Shown: positions 1-8,092 of the stretch, one piece after another | Numbering within the stretch: the first letter of the stretch is position 1 | How the letters are laid out: the number at the start of each line of letters is the position of its first letter | Assembly: GCF_013167955.1 (NCBI RefSeq) | Contig: NZ_BLWF01000003.1 | Location: 186,001 to 250,000 of the forward strand | From: Thermanaeromonas sp. C210 | GTDB lineage: Bacteria > Bacillota > DSM-521 > Neomoorellales > Neomoorellaceae | Reading direction: 5' to 3' | Length of the DNA: 64,000 bases | The notes under the pieces: generated by a model | What the model saw: the letters and a program-made list of their open reading frames with translations, nothing else | Database searches by the model: none | Told to the model about the DNA's origin: nothing | Program-made: the position numbers and the translations under genes

Positions 1-2
1 GT

Positions 3-116
3 GGCAATTGGTATAATAAATTACAGGGGCTCCCGGAGATATGGAGATACGCCCTGGCGGGATCCCTGGGGGCCTTAATCACCTGGTTGGGCTTGGCCAG
101 TGGATGGGGGAAATGA
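3..116 (+). CDS. C-terminal end of an unidentified protein, possibly membrane-bound (partial)
   Basis: The frame beginning at base 3 stays open to a TGA at 114-116. It encodes about 37 residues ending in a hydrophobic stretch (RYALAGSLGALITWLGLAS), which suggests a final transmembrane segment. The 5' part lies outside the window. In many Firmicutes the gene before nadK is a TlyA-type methyltransferase, but this tail does not look like one. I do not recognise the protein. Confidence 0.4.
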   Translation, partial: GNWYNKLQGLPEIWRYALAGSLGALITWLGLASGWGK

Positions 117-125
117 GGGACGCCT

Positions 126-1010
126 TTGCAGAGAATAGCTTTAATAGCCAATCATAGCAAGCCGCAGGTATACGGTGTAACCCTCGACCTGATGGACTGG
201 CTGGAAAAGCGGGGCGTTGAGCCCCTGGTGCTGTCCGGCACGGCCGAAAGGCTCGGATGTCCCGAGCGGGGTATTGGGGCCGAGGAGTTGGCAAAGGCGG
301 ACTGCGTACTATCCCTGGGGGGAGACGGCACCCTTTTACAGGCCGCCAGGCTGGTAGCCAAAATGGGTATTCCCATTTTAGGGATCAATCTGGGTCATCT
401 GGGGTTTTTGACGGAAATCGAATTGAATGATCTCTTTCCCTCCCTGGAGAGGCTCATCAAAGGCGATTTCCGCATCGAGGAGCGTATGATGCTGTCCGCC
501 TGGCTGGAGCGAGACGGCAGAAGGACTTCTTTTACAGCCCTCAACGATGTGGTTATTACCAAAGGTGCCTTTTCCCGCATGCTGAGACTGGAAGTATATG
601 TAGGCGAGGCCTATCTCGATACCTATCCGGCGGACGGGCTGATCGTGTCTTCCCCTACCGGCTCTACTGCCTACTCCCTGTCGGCGGGGGGGCCTTTGGT
701 GTCACCGGAGCTTCAGGTAATGATTATAACCCCCATCTGTCCCCACACCCTCTACGCCCGTCCCCTGGTAGTACGGGGAGACCGGGAAATTCGCGTTAGG
801 GTCCATGCCCCGGGAGCCGAAGTAATGCTAACCGTTGACGGCCAGCAAGGGGTCCCCTTGGACCACGGCGAGGAAGTGATCACCTCTAGGGCGGGGGTGC
901 CCGCCCGTCTCATACGCCTGCAGGGGCGTTCCTTTTACAGCCTGGTACGGGAAAAACTGCGGGAAGGAGGCAACCGCCATAGCCTTGAAGAGCCTGGCGA
1001 CGGGGAATGA
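126..1010 (+). CDS. nadK: NAD kinase
   Basis: NAD kinase (294 aa) phosphorylates NAD to NADP in the cytoplasm and is the only route to NADP. Family motifs are clear: GGDGT at residues 65-69, the NLGHLGFLTE segment near 88-97, the ND pair at 140-141, and SPTGSTAYSLSAGGP at 176-190. Length is normal for the bacterial ATP/polyphosphate-dependent type. The start is TTG, set by agreement with the family N-terminus. Its 3' end overlaps argR by 4 bp (ATGA), so nadK, argR and recN probably form one transcript, an order common in Firmicutes. Confidence 0.95.
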   Translation: MQRIALIANHSKPQVYGVTLDLMDWLEKRGVEPLVLSGTAERLGCPERGIGAEELAKADCVLSLGGDGTLLQAARLVAKMGIPILGINLGHLGFLTEIELNDLFPSLERLIKGDFRIEERMMLSAWLERDGRRTSFTALNDVVITKGAFSRMLRLEVYVGEAYLDTYPADGLIVSSPTGSTAYSLSAGGPLVSPELQVMIITPICPHTLYARPLVVRGDREIRVRVHAPGAEVMLTVDGQQGVPLDHGEEVITSRAGVPARLIRLQGRSFYSLVREKLREGGNRHSLEEPGDGE

Positions 1011-1462
1011 AAAAAGCCGAGCGGCAACAGCTGATATTATCTATTATTGGCGAGAAACCCATTGAGACCCAGGGCCAGCTCCTCCAGGAACTACGGGCCC
1101 GGGGATTAGAAGTAACCCAGGCTACCGTATCCCGGGACATCAAGGAATTGGGCTTGATTAAAGTACCGGCCGGGCAGAATAGCTACCGCTACGCTCCTCC
1201 GCCGGAAGAGCGGCGGCCCAATCCCTATTTGCGTTTGCAGCGGTTGTTCCAGGATTCGGTGGCTAAGGTAGATTTCAGTGAAAACCTCATCCTTATCCGG
1301 ACGCTGCCTGGCACCGCCCATGCCGTGGCGTCATGTATCGATCAAATTGAATGGCCGGAAATTATCGGTACCGTGGCCGGGGACGATACCATTCTGGTTA
1401 TTATCAAGCCCAAGGACGCCGTGCCCGCCATTTTTCAGCGCTTTATAACGATGCTTTCGTAG
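1007..1462 (+). CDS. argR: Arginine repressor ArgR
   Basis: ArgR/AhrC-type regulator (151 aa), a hexameric DNA-binding protein that represses arginine biosynthesis when arginine is bound. The N-terminal winged helix (residues about 1-70) contains the recognition stretch VTQATVSRDIKELGL. The C-terminal domain carries the arginine-binding/oligomerisation motif GTVAGDDTILVI. It overlaps nadK by 4 bp and lies 10 bp before recN. This nadK-argR-recN neighbourhood is typical of clostridia and bacilli. Confidence 0.95.
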   Translation: MKKAERQQLILSIIGEKPIETQGQLLQELRARGLEVTQATVSRDIKELGLIKVPAGQNSYRYAPPPEERRPNPYLRLQRLFQDSVAKVDFSENLILIRTLPGTAHAVASCIDQIEWPEIIGTVAGDDTILVIIKPKDAVPAIFQRFITMLS

Positions 1463-1472
1463 GAGGGAGCCT

Positions 1473-3164
1473 ATGCTTCAGCTCCTGCAAATAGAGAATT
1501 TTGCCTTGATTGAAAAACTGGACCTCGAACTGGGGCCCGGTTTAAACGTGCTAACCGGGGAAACGGGCGCCGGCAAGTCCATTATTATCGATGCCATCGG
1601 ATTACTGGTAGGGGCGAGGGCCTCCGGGGATTACTTGAGGGAAGGCAGCCGGAGGGCGCGGGTGAGCGGGCTTTTTAATTGCCGGGGAATAACCGGCGTG
1701 GAAGGGGTCCTGGAAGAGCTGGGTATTCCCATGGAAGAAGATGGAAGCCTCCTCTTGAGCCGGGAGCTCAGCAGCACCGGTCGTCACACCTGCCGCATCA
1801 ACGGGCGCAGCGTCACCCTCTCCATGTACCAGCGGGTAGGTCAGCAACTGGTAGACCTCCACGGGCAGCATGCTTACCAGTCCCTCCTCAAGCCCAGCTA
1901 CCAGTTACAATTGCTGGATAGTTTTGCCGGCCTCGAAGCCTTGCGCCGGGAAGTAGGGGATATCTATGGCCAGTGGCGGTCCGCCCAGAAAGAACTGGCG
2001 GAGCTTTATGGCAACCCCGGCGAGAGGGAAAGACAGAAGGATTTGTTGCGCTTTCAGGTAGAAGAAATCGACAGGGCCGGCCTAAGGATGGGAGAAGAAG
2101 AAGAACTGCGGCAAGAACTCCAGGTCTTAAATAATGCCGAAGAGTTAAGCAGGGAGGCACAGGCGATATACAGCCTCCTCTTTGGAGGGCCGGAAGGGGG
2201 AAGGGAGGCCGTCTACGATCTCCTCGCCCAGGCCGAAGAAAGCCTCAAGGCCATGGCGGCCATCGACCCGGAACTCGGCAAATGGCTGGACTTCCTCGCC
2301 GAAGCCAGGGTCCGGGTAGAGGAAGTGGCCAGATCCGTGCGCAGCTACGGCGAAGGGCTGGATTTGGATCCCACCCGCATCCGTCAAATCGAAGAACGCC
2401 TGGAAACCCTGCGGCGTTTACGGCGCAAATACGGGGAGACGGTGGAAGAAATCCTGCGGTTCCGCGAGGAGGCGGCTTCAACCCTAGAGAAATTGGAAAA
2501 ACAAGAAGATAATGCCAAATACTTGGAGGAAGAAGTGGTCCGCCTGGAGGGCCTTTACCGGGAGAGGGCAGAGGAGCTCCGAAAATTGCGCCTGGAGGCG
2601 GCCGGGCAGTTGGAAGGGGAAATACAGAAAGCCCTCCAGGATCTGGCCCTGCCGGCGGCCAGGGTAAAGATTGTCTGTAGGAAGAAGGAGGTGCCCGGTC
2701 CCCAGGGGTGGGACGCGGTGGAATTCTTTTTCCAGCCCAATCCGGGAGAAGGGAGCTACCCCCTGGCTCAGATAGCTTCGGGAGGAGAAATGGCCAGGGT
2801 TATGCTGGCCCTAAAAAGCATCCTGGCGGGTGTTGATGAAATTCCCACCCTCATTTTTGACGAAGTTGATGCCGGCGTGGGCGGCCAGGCTGCGCGGGCC
2901 GTCGCTCTGCACCTGGCCCACATCGGCAAGCGCCATCAGGTTCTTTGTGTGACCCACTCGGCCCAGCTGGCCAGCCTAGCCGACTGCCATTTTAATGTAA
3001 GTAAGGTAGTCCATGGAGGGAGAACCTTTACCCGGGTAAAAGAACTAAAGGGCCGGGACCGCCTGGAAGAGCTGGCCCGGCTCCTTTCCGGCGAGGTAAG
3101 CCCCGCAGCTCTAAAGCATGCTGGCGAGCTTCTAGACCAGGCAAAAGCAACTAAACGCAATTAA
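1473..3164 (+). CDS. recN: DNA repair protein RecN
   Basis: SMC-like ATPase (563 aa) acting early in double-strand break repair. Walker A is GETGAGKS at residues 29-36. The centre is a long glutamate/arginine-rich coiled coil (about 165-370). The C-terminal half holds the ABC signature in LAQIASGGEMARVML and Walker B in TLIFDEVDAGVGG. The start is ATG 10 bp after argR with GGAGGG just upstream. Full length for the family. Confidence 0.96.
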   Translation: MLQLLQIENFALIEKLDLELGPGLNVLTGETGAGKSIIIDAIGLLVGARASGDYLREGSRRARVSGLFNCRGITGVEGVLEELGIPMEEDGSLLLSRELSSTGRHTCRINGRSVTLSMYQRVGQQLVDLHGQHAYQSLLKPSYQLQLLDSFAGLEALRREVGDIYGQWRSAQKELAELYGNPGERERQKDLLRFQVEEIDRAGLRMGEEEELRQELQVLNNAEELSREAQAIYSLLFGGPEGGREAVYDLLAQAEESLKAMAAIDPELGKWLDFLAEARVRVEEVARSVRSYGEGLDLDPTRIRQIEERLETLRRLRRKYGETVEEILRFREEAASTLEKLEKQEDNAKYLEEEVVRLEGLYRERAEELRKLRLEAAGQLEGEIQKALQDLALPAARVKIVCRKKEVPGPQGWDAVEFFFQPNPGEGSYPLAQIASGGEMARVMLALKSILAGVDEIPTLIFDEVDAGVGGQAARAVALHLAHIGKRHQVLCVTHSAQLASLADCHFNVSKVVHGGRTFTRVKELKGRDRLEELARLLSGEVSPAALKHAGELLDQAKATKRN

Positions 3165-3228
3165 AGCATTTTAGCACGATATTTCACCTTCTGCCAGCTC
3201 AAGCCTCGCTAATAGGCCGGTTTTTACA

Positions 3229-3258
3229 GCATAAAAGGGGCCGGGCGGGGTTAATTTA
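3229..3258 (+). promoter_or_regulatory. Possible forespore sigma (F/G) promoter for spoIVB
   Basis: GCATA at 3229-3233 and TAATTTA at 3252-3258 are separated by about 18 bp. They resemble the -35 and -10 elements of sigma-F/sigma-G promoters. spoIVB is a forespore-expressed gene in Bacillus, which fits. The -10 match is weak, so this is tentative. Confidence 0.3.
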
Positions 3259-3275
3259 TTTTTAGAAACGAGGTT

Positions 3276-4646
3276 ATGAAAAAGCGAGGTGAAGCATTGA
3301 AAAACTGGAAAAAGAAAATTCTTGGAATAACCTTAGCCCTGATGGTCTTGGTGGGTGCTTTTACCCCGCCGGTCCGCAGTTTCTTTGAACTGCCTGCAGA
3401 ACAGCAGGTGGTTCTGGGCGACAAAATCCAACTGGACTGGCGTCTACCACCTTCTCTGGCAAAACAAATAGCTTGGATTGTTTATGATGCTCAGGGTGGA
3501 AGTAAAGTAGCCTGGGCAAGCGGTGGTTTTAGCGCCACCGAGGCAGGTGACCTGCACCTGCAGTTGAAGCTCTTTGGTATTATTCCCTTAAAAAATATCA
3601 ATATTCAAGTAGTAAAGCCCGTTGCCGTAGTCCCTGGCGGTCATTCCATCGGCATCCTTTTGCACACCCAAGGGGTGCTGGTGGTAGGGGAAGCGGGGGT
3701 GGAGACTCCCCAGGGAGAAAAAAAATACCCGGGCCGGCGGGCCGGGTTGGAAGTTGGGGATGTGATCCTGGCCGTCAATGGTCAGGAGGTAAAAAGTGAG
3801 GAAGACCTGGCCGATATGATTCACCGGGCTGGCAAAGCCGGAAGAAGGGTGGAACTAGTGGTGCGGAGGGGGGAACGGAAATTCACGGTCCATGTCCAGC
3901 CGGAGTATTGCCGGGAAACGGGACGCTACCGTATAGGGCTTTATGTACGGGACAGCACGGCAGGAGTAGGAACCCTTACTTTTTATCACCCCACCCGGGG
4001 GATTTATGGTGCCCTGGGACATAAGGTGATGCCGGAATACGGTTCCTCTGCTTTAGAAATAACAGGAGGGAGGATCATAGCAGCTGCCGTCCGAGGAATC
4101 CAGCAGGCCAGGAAGGGACAACCGGGCGAAAAGATAGGCCTATTTTCGGCTAACCCCAGTTTTAGCGGTAGTATCCAAAAAAACACAACTTTTGGTATTT
4201 TCGGGATACTATCCGGGACGCCCTTACCCGGCCCTTACGGTAGCCCGGTGCCGGTAGCTTTGAACGGCCAGGTGCGCCCCGGAAGGGCGGAAATCCTGAC
4301 GGTAGTATCCGGTGAACAGGTAGAAGTTTTCGAGGCATATATTGAACGAGTCTTGCCCCAGCAGTACTCTAACGGTAAGGGTTTGGTCATCCGCATTACC
4401 GATACCAGGCTCCTCAGTTTGACGGGGGGCATTATCCAGGGTATGAGCGGCAGCCCTATTCTACAGGACGGGAAACTGGTGGGGGCCGTTACCCATGTAT
4501 TTGTAAACGACCCCACCCGGGGCTACGGAGTGCTGGCCGAATGGATGCTAAGGGAGAGCGGGCTTTGGGAAGACAATGCGGCACAAGAAACACTACCGGG
4601 AGGGTCCTTGTCGAACTTCCCGGTAGTTTGTTTTTTACGAAGCTGA
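3276..4646 (+). CDS. spoIVB: SpoIVB, forespore serine peptidase that signals sigma-K activation
   Basis: S55-family serine peptidase (456 aa) made in the forespore and secreted into the intermembrane space, where it cleaves SpoIVFA to release pro-sigma-K processing. One N-terminal membrane segment (residues about 15-32), a PDZ domain (about 120-210, GLEVGDVILAVNGQEV) and the peptidase domain with catalytic serine in GMSGSP are visible. It sits immediately before spo0A, the conserved order. Start could be ATG 3276 or TTG 3297. The last about 20 codons overlap a terminator-like hairpin, and the C-terminus runs past the usual family end. Confidence 0.93.
   Translation: MKKRGEALKNWKKKILGITLALMVLVGAFTPPVRSFFELPAEQQVVLGDKIQLDWRLPPSLAKQIAWIVYDAQGGSKVAWASGGFSATEAGDLHLQLKLFGIIPLKNINIQVVKPVAVVPGGHSIGILLHTQGVLVVGEAGVETPQGEKKYPGRRAGLEVGDVILAVNGQEVKSEEDLADMIHRAGKAGRRVELVVRRGERKFTVHVQPEYCRETGRYRIGLYVRDSTAGVGTLTFYHPTRGIYGALGHKVMPEYGSSALEITGGRIIAAAVRGIQQARKGQPGEKIGLFSANPSFSGSIQKNTTFGIFGILSGTPLPGPYGSPVPVALNGQVRPGRAEILTVVSGEQVEVFEAYIERVLPQQYSNGKGLVIRITDTRLLSLTGGIIQGMSGSPILQDGKLVGAVTHVFVNDPTRGYGVLAEWMLRESGLWEDNAAQETLPGGSLSNFPVVCFLRS
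4592..4636 (+). terminator. Intrinsic terminator overlapping the 3' end of spoIVB
   Basis: ACTACCGGGA at 4592-4601 pairs perfectly with TCCCGGTAGT at 4618-4627. It is followed by TTGTTTTTT. This has the form of a rho-independent terminator but lies inside the annotated spoIVB frame, whose TGA is at 4644-4646. Confidence 0.7.
4608..4615 (+). promoter_or_regulatory. Candidate Spo0A-binding 0A box upstream of spo0A
   Basis: TTGTCGAA matches the 0A-box core (TGTCGAA) exactly. It lies about 150 bp before spo0A, within the loop of the spoIVB terminator hairpin, and would fit the autoregulation known for spo0A in Bacillus. Confidence 0.5.
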
Positions 4647-4689
4647 AAAACGATTCTGGTGGCGGACAACCAAAAGTTTTGCGACTGGA

Positions 4690-4717
4690 AGGATTATCCC
4701 TCCCCGGCGTCGAAATT
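4690..4717 (+). promoter_or_regulatory. Candidate sigma-H promoter of spo0A
   Basis: AGGATTAT (4690-4697), a 14-bp spacer, then GAAATT (4712-4717) resembles the sigma-H pattern AGGAWWW...GAAW. The same 8-14-6 layout occurs before spoIIAA at 9315-9342. Transcription of spo0A from a sigma-H promoter is established in Bacillus. Confidence 0.5.
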
Positions 4718-4762
4718 ATTGCCCGAAAAACAGCAGGAAAATATAGGAGGCGGGATGGATAG

Positions 4763-5524
4763 ATGACCCAACCCATAAAAGTGCTGGTGGCCGACGATAA
4801 CAAAGAATTTTGTGAGGTGCTGGAGGAGTATTTCAACGAGCAACCGGATCTCCTTTTAACGGGAATCGCCCATAACGGACATGAAACGCTGCAATTGATC
4901 CGCGAATGCGAACCAGATATTGTAGTCTTGGATATTATAATGCCCCATTTGGACGGTATTGGCGTGCTGGAGAAGCTCGCGGAATACGATCCCCGGCCTA
5001 AGGTAGTAGTCTTAACGGCCCTGGGGCAGGAGGCCATGACCATCCGTACTCTGGAGTTGGGAGCCGACTACTACATACTCAAGCCCTTCGATCTGGAGGT
5101 CCTGGGTAATCGCCTGCGGCAGCTTGCCAACGGGCAGCCCCTTCCGCCTTCGGCGCCCGTGGCCCGCAACCGCAATATGGACGTCGAAGTTACTAAAATC
5201 ATTCACCAAATGGGGGTTCCGGCCCATATCAAGGGCTATCAGTATTTACGGGAAGCCATCCTACTGGTCATCGAAGACGTAAACCTTTTGGGAGCCGTTA
5301 CCAAGGAGCTCTATCCCATGATTGCCCGCAAGTACATGACCACTCCCAGCCGTGTGGAGCGGGCCATTCGTCATGCCATCGAGCTGGCCTGGGACCGGGG
5401 AAACGTGGATATGATGACTAAATTCTTTGGCTACACTATTAATATGGAACGAGGCAAGCCTACCAACTCGGAGTTCATCGCCATGGTTGCCGACAAGCTC
5501 CGTATTGGAGCGAAAATTAACTAA
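4763..5524 (+). CDS. spo0A: Sporulation master regulator Spo0A
   Basis: Response regulator (253 aa) that commits cells to sporulation when phosphorylated. The receiver domain (1-120) has the acidic pair D11/D12, phosphoacceptor D57 in VVLDIIMP, T85 and K107. The DNA-binding domain (about 140-253) carries the Spo0A-specific helices, including [20 protein letters not shown] start with GGAGG about 10 bp upstream. Preceded by a sigma-H-like promoter and 0A box, followed by a terminator, so probably monocistronic. Confidence 0.97.
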   Translation: MTQPIKVLVADDNKEFCEVLEEYFNEQPDLLLTGIAHNGHETLQLIRECEPDIVVLDIIMPHLDGIGVLEKLAEYDPRPKVVVLTALGQEAMTIRTLELGADYYILKPFDLEVLGNRLRQLANGQPLPPSAPVARNRNMDVEVTKIIHQMGVPAHIKGYQYLREAILLVIEDVNLLGAVTKELYPMIARKYMTTPSRVERAIRHAIELAWDRGNVDMMTKFFGYTINMERGKPTNSEFIAMVADKLRIGAKIN

Positions 5525-5530
5525 CAACAA

Positions 5531-5562
5531 GGAGCACCCTTGCAGGGTGTTCTTAAATTTTT
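5531..5562 (+). terminator. Rho-independent terminator after spo0A
   Basis: GAGCACCCT and AGGGTGTTC form a 9-bp stem with one G-U pair around a TGC loop. It is followed by TTAAATTTTT, a few bases after the spo0A stop. Confidence 0.8.
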
Positions 5563-5579
5563 GGGGAGGTTTTTAAGCA

Positions 5580-6143
5580 GTGGTAGAGGCGAAAAGATTC
5601 AGAGAGAGATGTTTAAAATCCGAAAGAATCTACACAGGCAAAATCCTTAACCTCCGCAGGGATTGGGTAGCCCTGCCCGACGGCCGGGAGGCCAGCCGGG
5701 AAGTCGTCGAGCACGCCGGAGCTGTAGCCGTGGTGGCGCTGGATGAAAAGGGAAGAGTTTACTTGGTAAGACAGTACCGGTATCCCATCGGCCGGGTCAC
5801 CCTGGAAATTCCGGCGGGGAAGCTCGATCCCGGGGAGAGCCCGGAGGCCTGCGCCCGGCGCGAGCTCAGGGAAGAAGTGGGCCTTGTAGCCCAAAGCTGG
5901 GAGCACCTCCTAACTTTCTACAGCACCCCCGGTTTTTCCGATGAAATTATGTACCTTTTTTTGGCCCGGGATCTTTCAAGGGAGAAGGCCCAGCCGGATG
6001 AAGATGAATTTTTGGAGATTATTTCTCTGCCTCTGCAAGAGGCCGTGAATAAGATCTGGACAGGAGAAATTAAGGATGCCAAAACCATAATCGGGTTACT
6101 GGCCCTGAGGTATAAAGTAACCGGCCAAGCATATTCATTTTAG
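5580..6143 (+). CDS. nudF: NUDIX hydrolase, ADP-ribose pyrophosphatase type
   Basis: Cytoplasmic NUDIX enzyme (187 aa) likely to hydrolyse ADP-ribose to AMP and ribose 5-phosphate. The Nudix box lies around residues 79-101 and reads as GKLDPGES then ARRELREEVGL, with the REXXEE core intact. The N-terminal strand region and the IPAGKLD context match the ADP-ribose pyrophosphatase subfamily. GTG start with GGGGAGG upstream. It is often found between spo0A and spoIIM in related genomes. Substrate is inferred from the family. Confidence 0.85.
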   Translation: MVEAKRFRERCLKSERIYTGKILNLRRDWVALPDGREASREVVEHAGAVAVVALDEKGRVYLVRQYRYPIGRVTLEIPAGKLDPGESPEACARRELREEVGLVAQSWEHLLTFYSTPGFSDEIMYLFLARDLSREKAQPDEDEFLEIISLPLQEAVNKIWTGEIKDAKTIIGLLALRYKVTGQAYSF

Positions 6144-6187
6144 TAAGGAAAAGCAGTAAATAGGGTATCTTCGAGGAGACGGTATTA

Positions 6188-6805
6188 ATGGCCCAGGCCC
6201 TGGCCCGGCATGTGCATCAGAACCTTCCCCTTTACTTCCTGGTGGGTTGCGCTTTTGTGGTAGGCATTTTGCTGGGTGCCGCGGTGGTCCTGCTTTTAGG
6301 GAAAGGGCAAGAGGTGGAGCTGGCCGCTCACCTGGATAACCTTTTCCGGCAGATTGTTGTGGCCGAGCCTGTGGCCGGGGCCGTTACCGCCCGGGCAGCC
6401 TTAAAGGGGATCAAGGAAATAGGGTTTTTCTGGATTTTAGGTTTAACGGTCATAGGGTCTCCTTTAATTGTGGCCTCCGTTCTGGTCAAAGGCTTTGTTC
6501 TGGGGTTTACCGTGGCCTTCCTGGTGCAGGAAAAGGCTTTAGAGGGTATAGTCCTGTCCCTGTTATCCGTAATGCCTGGCAATATAATCCGCCTTCCTGC
6601 TATCCTCGCAGGTGCGGTTTTGGCCCTTTCCTTTTCCTGGAGCCTCGTCAAGGGAAACCTGGGCCTTAAGGCCGGCAGTTTCCTGGGGCAGCTCGTGGCG
6701 TATTCATTAGCGATGGCTTTCCTGGCTCTGGTAGTAATGGGAAGCGGGTGGATTGAGGCGTACTTAGTGCCTCCGCTGGCCCGGATCGCCTTGCAGTACT
6801 TTTAA
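6188..6805 (+). CDS. spoIIM: Stage II sporulation protein M
   Basis: SpoIIM (205 aa) is a membrane component of the SpoIID-SpoIIM-SpoIIP septal peptidoglycan machinery that drives engulfment. The sequence shows about five hydrophobic segments, beginning with residues 16-38, and the conserved NxxRxA-like region near VARALKGIKEIG. Length matches the family (about 205-215 aa). ATG start preceded by GAGGAG. Confidence 0.9.
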   Translation: MAQALARHVHQNLPLYFLVGCAFVVGILLGAAVVLLLGKGQEVELAAHLDNLFRQIVVAEPVAGAVTARAALKGIKEIGFFWILGLTVIGSPLIVASVLVKGFVLGFTVAFLVQEKALEGIVLSLLSVMPGNIIRLPAILAGAVLALSFSWSLVKGNLGLKAGSFLGQLVAYSLAMAFLALVVMGSGWIEAYLVPPLARIALQYF

Positions 6806-6824
6806 ACGAGGGGAGGTCACAAAA

Positions 6825-7058
6825 ATGGTGGTCTTAACCATCACTAACTGGCGCAAAAAGCTGGTGTGGTTGCTGGCGGCGTTGTTAGTAGGGACGGCTT
6901 TATTGCTAGGGCAATCATCCTTGGACCATACCGGCCAAAGTTTACCCGCAAGCGGCGATGTACAACAAGAAGTGGTCGGGGAACAAAACGAGACCCTGGA
7001 ACCGGGTTTTATGGAGAGGATGCTGACCAAGCTGCGGCAGTATTACCAAGGACAGTAA
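6825..7058 (+). CDS. Small single-pass membrane protein, unknown function
   Basis: A 77-aa protein with a basic N-terminus, one transmembrane helix (about residues 13-30) and a short acidic then basic tail ending MLTKLRQYYQGQ. ATG start with GGGGAGG 8-10 bp upstream, 19 bp after spoIIM. No family recognised. Its position between spoIIM and xerD is where bacilli often carry a small DUF-type membrane protein, so a sporulation link is possible but unproven. Confidence 0.65.
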   Translation: MVVLTITNWRKKLVWLLAALLVGTALLLGQSSLDHTGQSLPASGDVQQEVVGEQNETLEPGFMERMLTKLRQYYQGQ

Positions 7059-7155
7059 ACCTTCGCAGGTCACCACCCGCCTTTTTATTAATACGGGATG
7101 GAGGAGTTTGCCAGGAAATGTGGAAATTAAATGGGAAAAGCCATGGAGGCGGGTG

Positions 7156-8049
7156 ATGGCCTTGCAGCAACTATTGGACGATTTTCTTTATTATCTGGCC
7201 GTGGAGCGGGGGTTGGCCGAGAATACCCTGGCTTCATATCACAGCGATTTGGAGCAATACTTTAACTATCTGGCCGAGGCCAAGGTAACTTCCCTGGAGG
7301 ATGCCGGCCGCGGCCTAATCGTTGCTTACTTGGTCCGCCTGCAGCAGCAAGGTCGTTCTCCGGCCACCATCTGTCGGCACCTGGCTGCCCTACGGTCATT
7401 TTACCAGTTTTTGGTTCGCGAGGGGGTTTTGGCCAGCGACCCTACGGCTACCATGGAATCTCCCCGCCAGGCCCGGAAGTTGCCCCGGGTGTTGACCGTC
7501 GAAGAAGTGGAACTGCTTCTTAACCAGCCCCGGACCAAGACTCCGGCCGGGCTGCGGGATAAGGCAATGCTTGAATTGCTTTATGCGAGCGGCCTGAGGG
7601 TTTCAGAACTGGTGTCCTTGAATGTGGACCAGGTGAACTTGCAGGAAGCCTACGTCCGGTGTGTAGGTAAGGGCGCACGGGAGCGGGTAGTGCCCATTGG
7701 ACCGGTGGCCTGCTTTTACCTTAAAGCGTACCTGGAACATGGGCGGGGCCGACTGCTGAAGGGTAGAAAGGAGACTGCTCTATTTATCAATCAACAGGGT
7801 AAAAGGTTGTCCCGCCAGGGTTGCTGGAAGATTATCAAAGCCTATGCCCGGGCGGCCGGGCTCCCGCGCAACATTACACCTCATACTCTACGCCATTCTT
7901 TTGCTACCCATTTACTGGAAAACGGGGCTGACTTGCGTTCGGTGCAAGAACTCTTGGGGCACGCGGACATCAGTACGACCCAGATTTATACCCACCTCAC
8001 GCAGAAAAAAATTAGAGAAATCTACAATCATACTCACCCCCGGGCCTGA
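7156..8049 (+). CDS. xerD: Tyrosine recombinase XerD
   Basis: Site-specific recombinase (297 aa) resolving chromosome dimers at dif. It has an N-terminal SAM-like core-binding domain (about 1-90) and a catalytic domain with Arg in ASGLRVSEL, HTLRH and GHADIST segments and the nucleophilic Tyr in QIYTHL. I chose ATG 7156 because GGAGG sits 6 bp upstream and the N-terminus then matches the family; an upstream in-frame TTG at 7108 would add 16 unlikely residues. Its location between spoIIM and dacF is the usual clostridial one. Confidence 0.93.
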   Translation: MALQQLLDDFLYYLAVERGLAENTLASYHSDLEQYFNYLAEAKVTSLEDAGRGLIVAYLVRLQQQGRSPATICRHLAALRSFYQFLVREGVLASDPTATMESPRQARKLPRVLTVEEVELLLNQPRTKTPAGLRDKAMLELLYASGLRVSELVSLNVDQVNLQEAYVRCVGKGARERVVPIGPVACFYLKAYLEHGRGRLLKGRKETALFINQQGKRLSRQGCWKIIKAYARAAGLPRNITPHTLRHSFATHLLENGADLRSVQELLGHADISTTQIYTHLTQKKIREIYNHTHPRA

Positions 8050-8092
8050 ATATCTAATTTAAGGGAGACAGGCCGGTATAAGGGGGGATATT

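Noticed and set aside
6866-7156. 96-aa ORF overlapping the small membrane protein
   Set aside because: Arg/Gly-rich shadow frame; the 6825-7058 frame has a good ribosome-binding site and a membrane helix.
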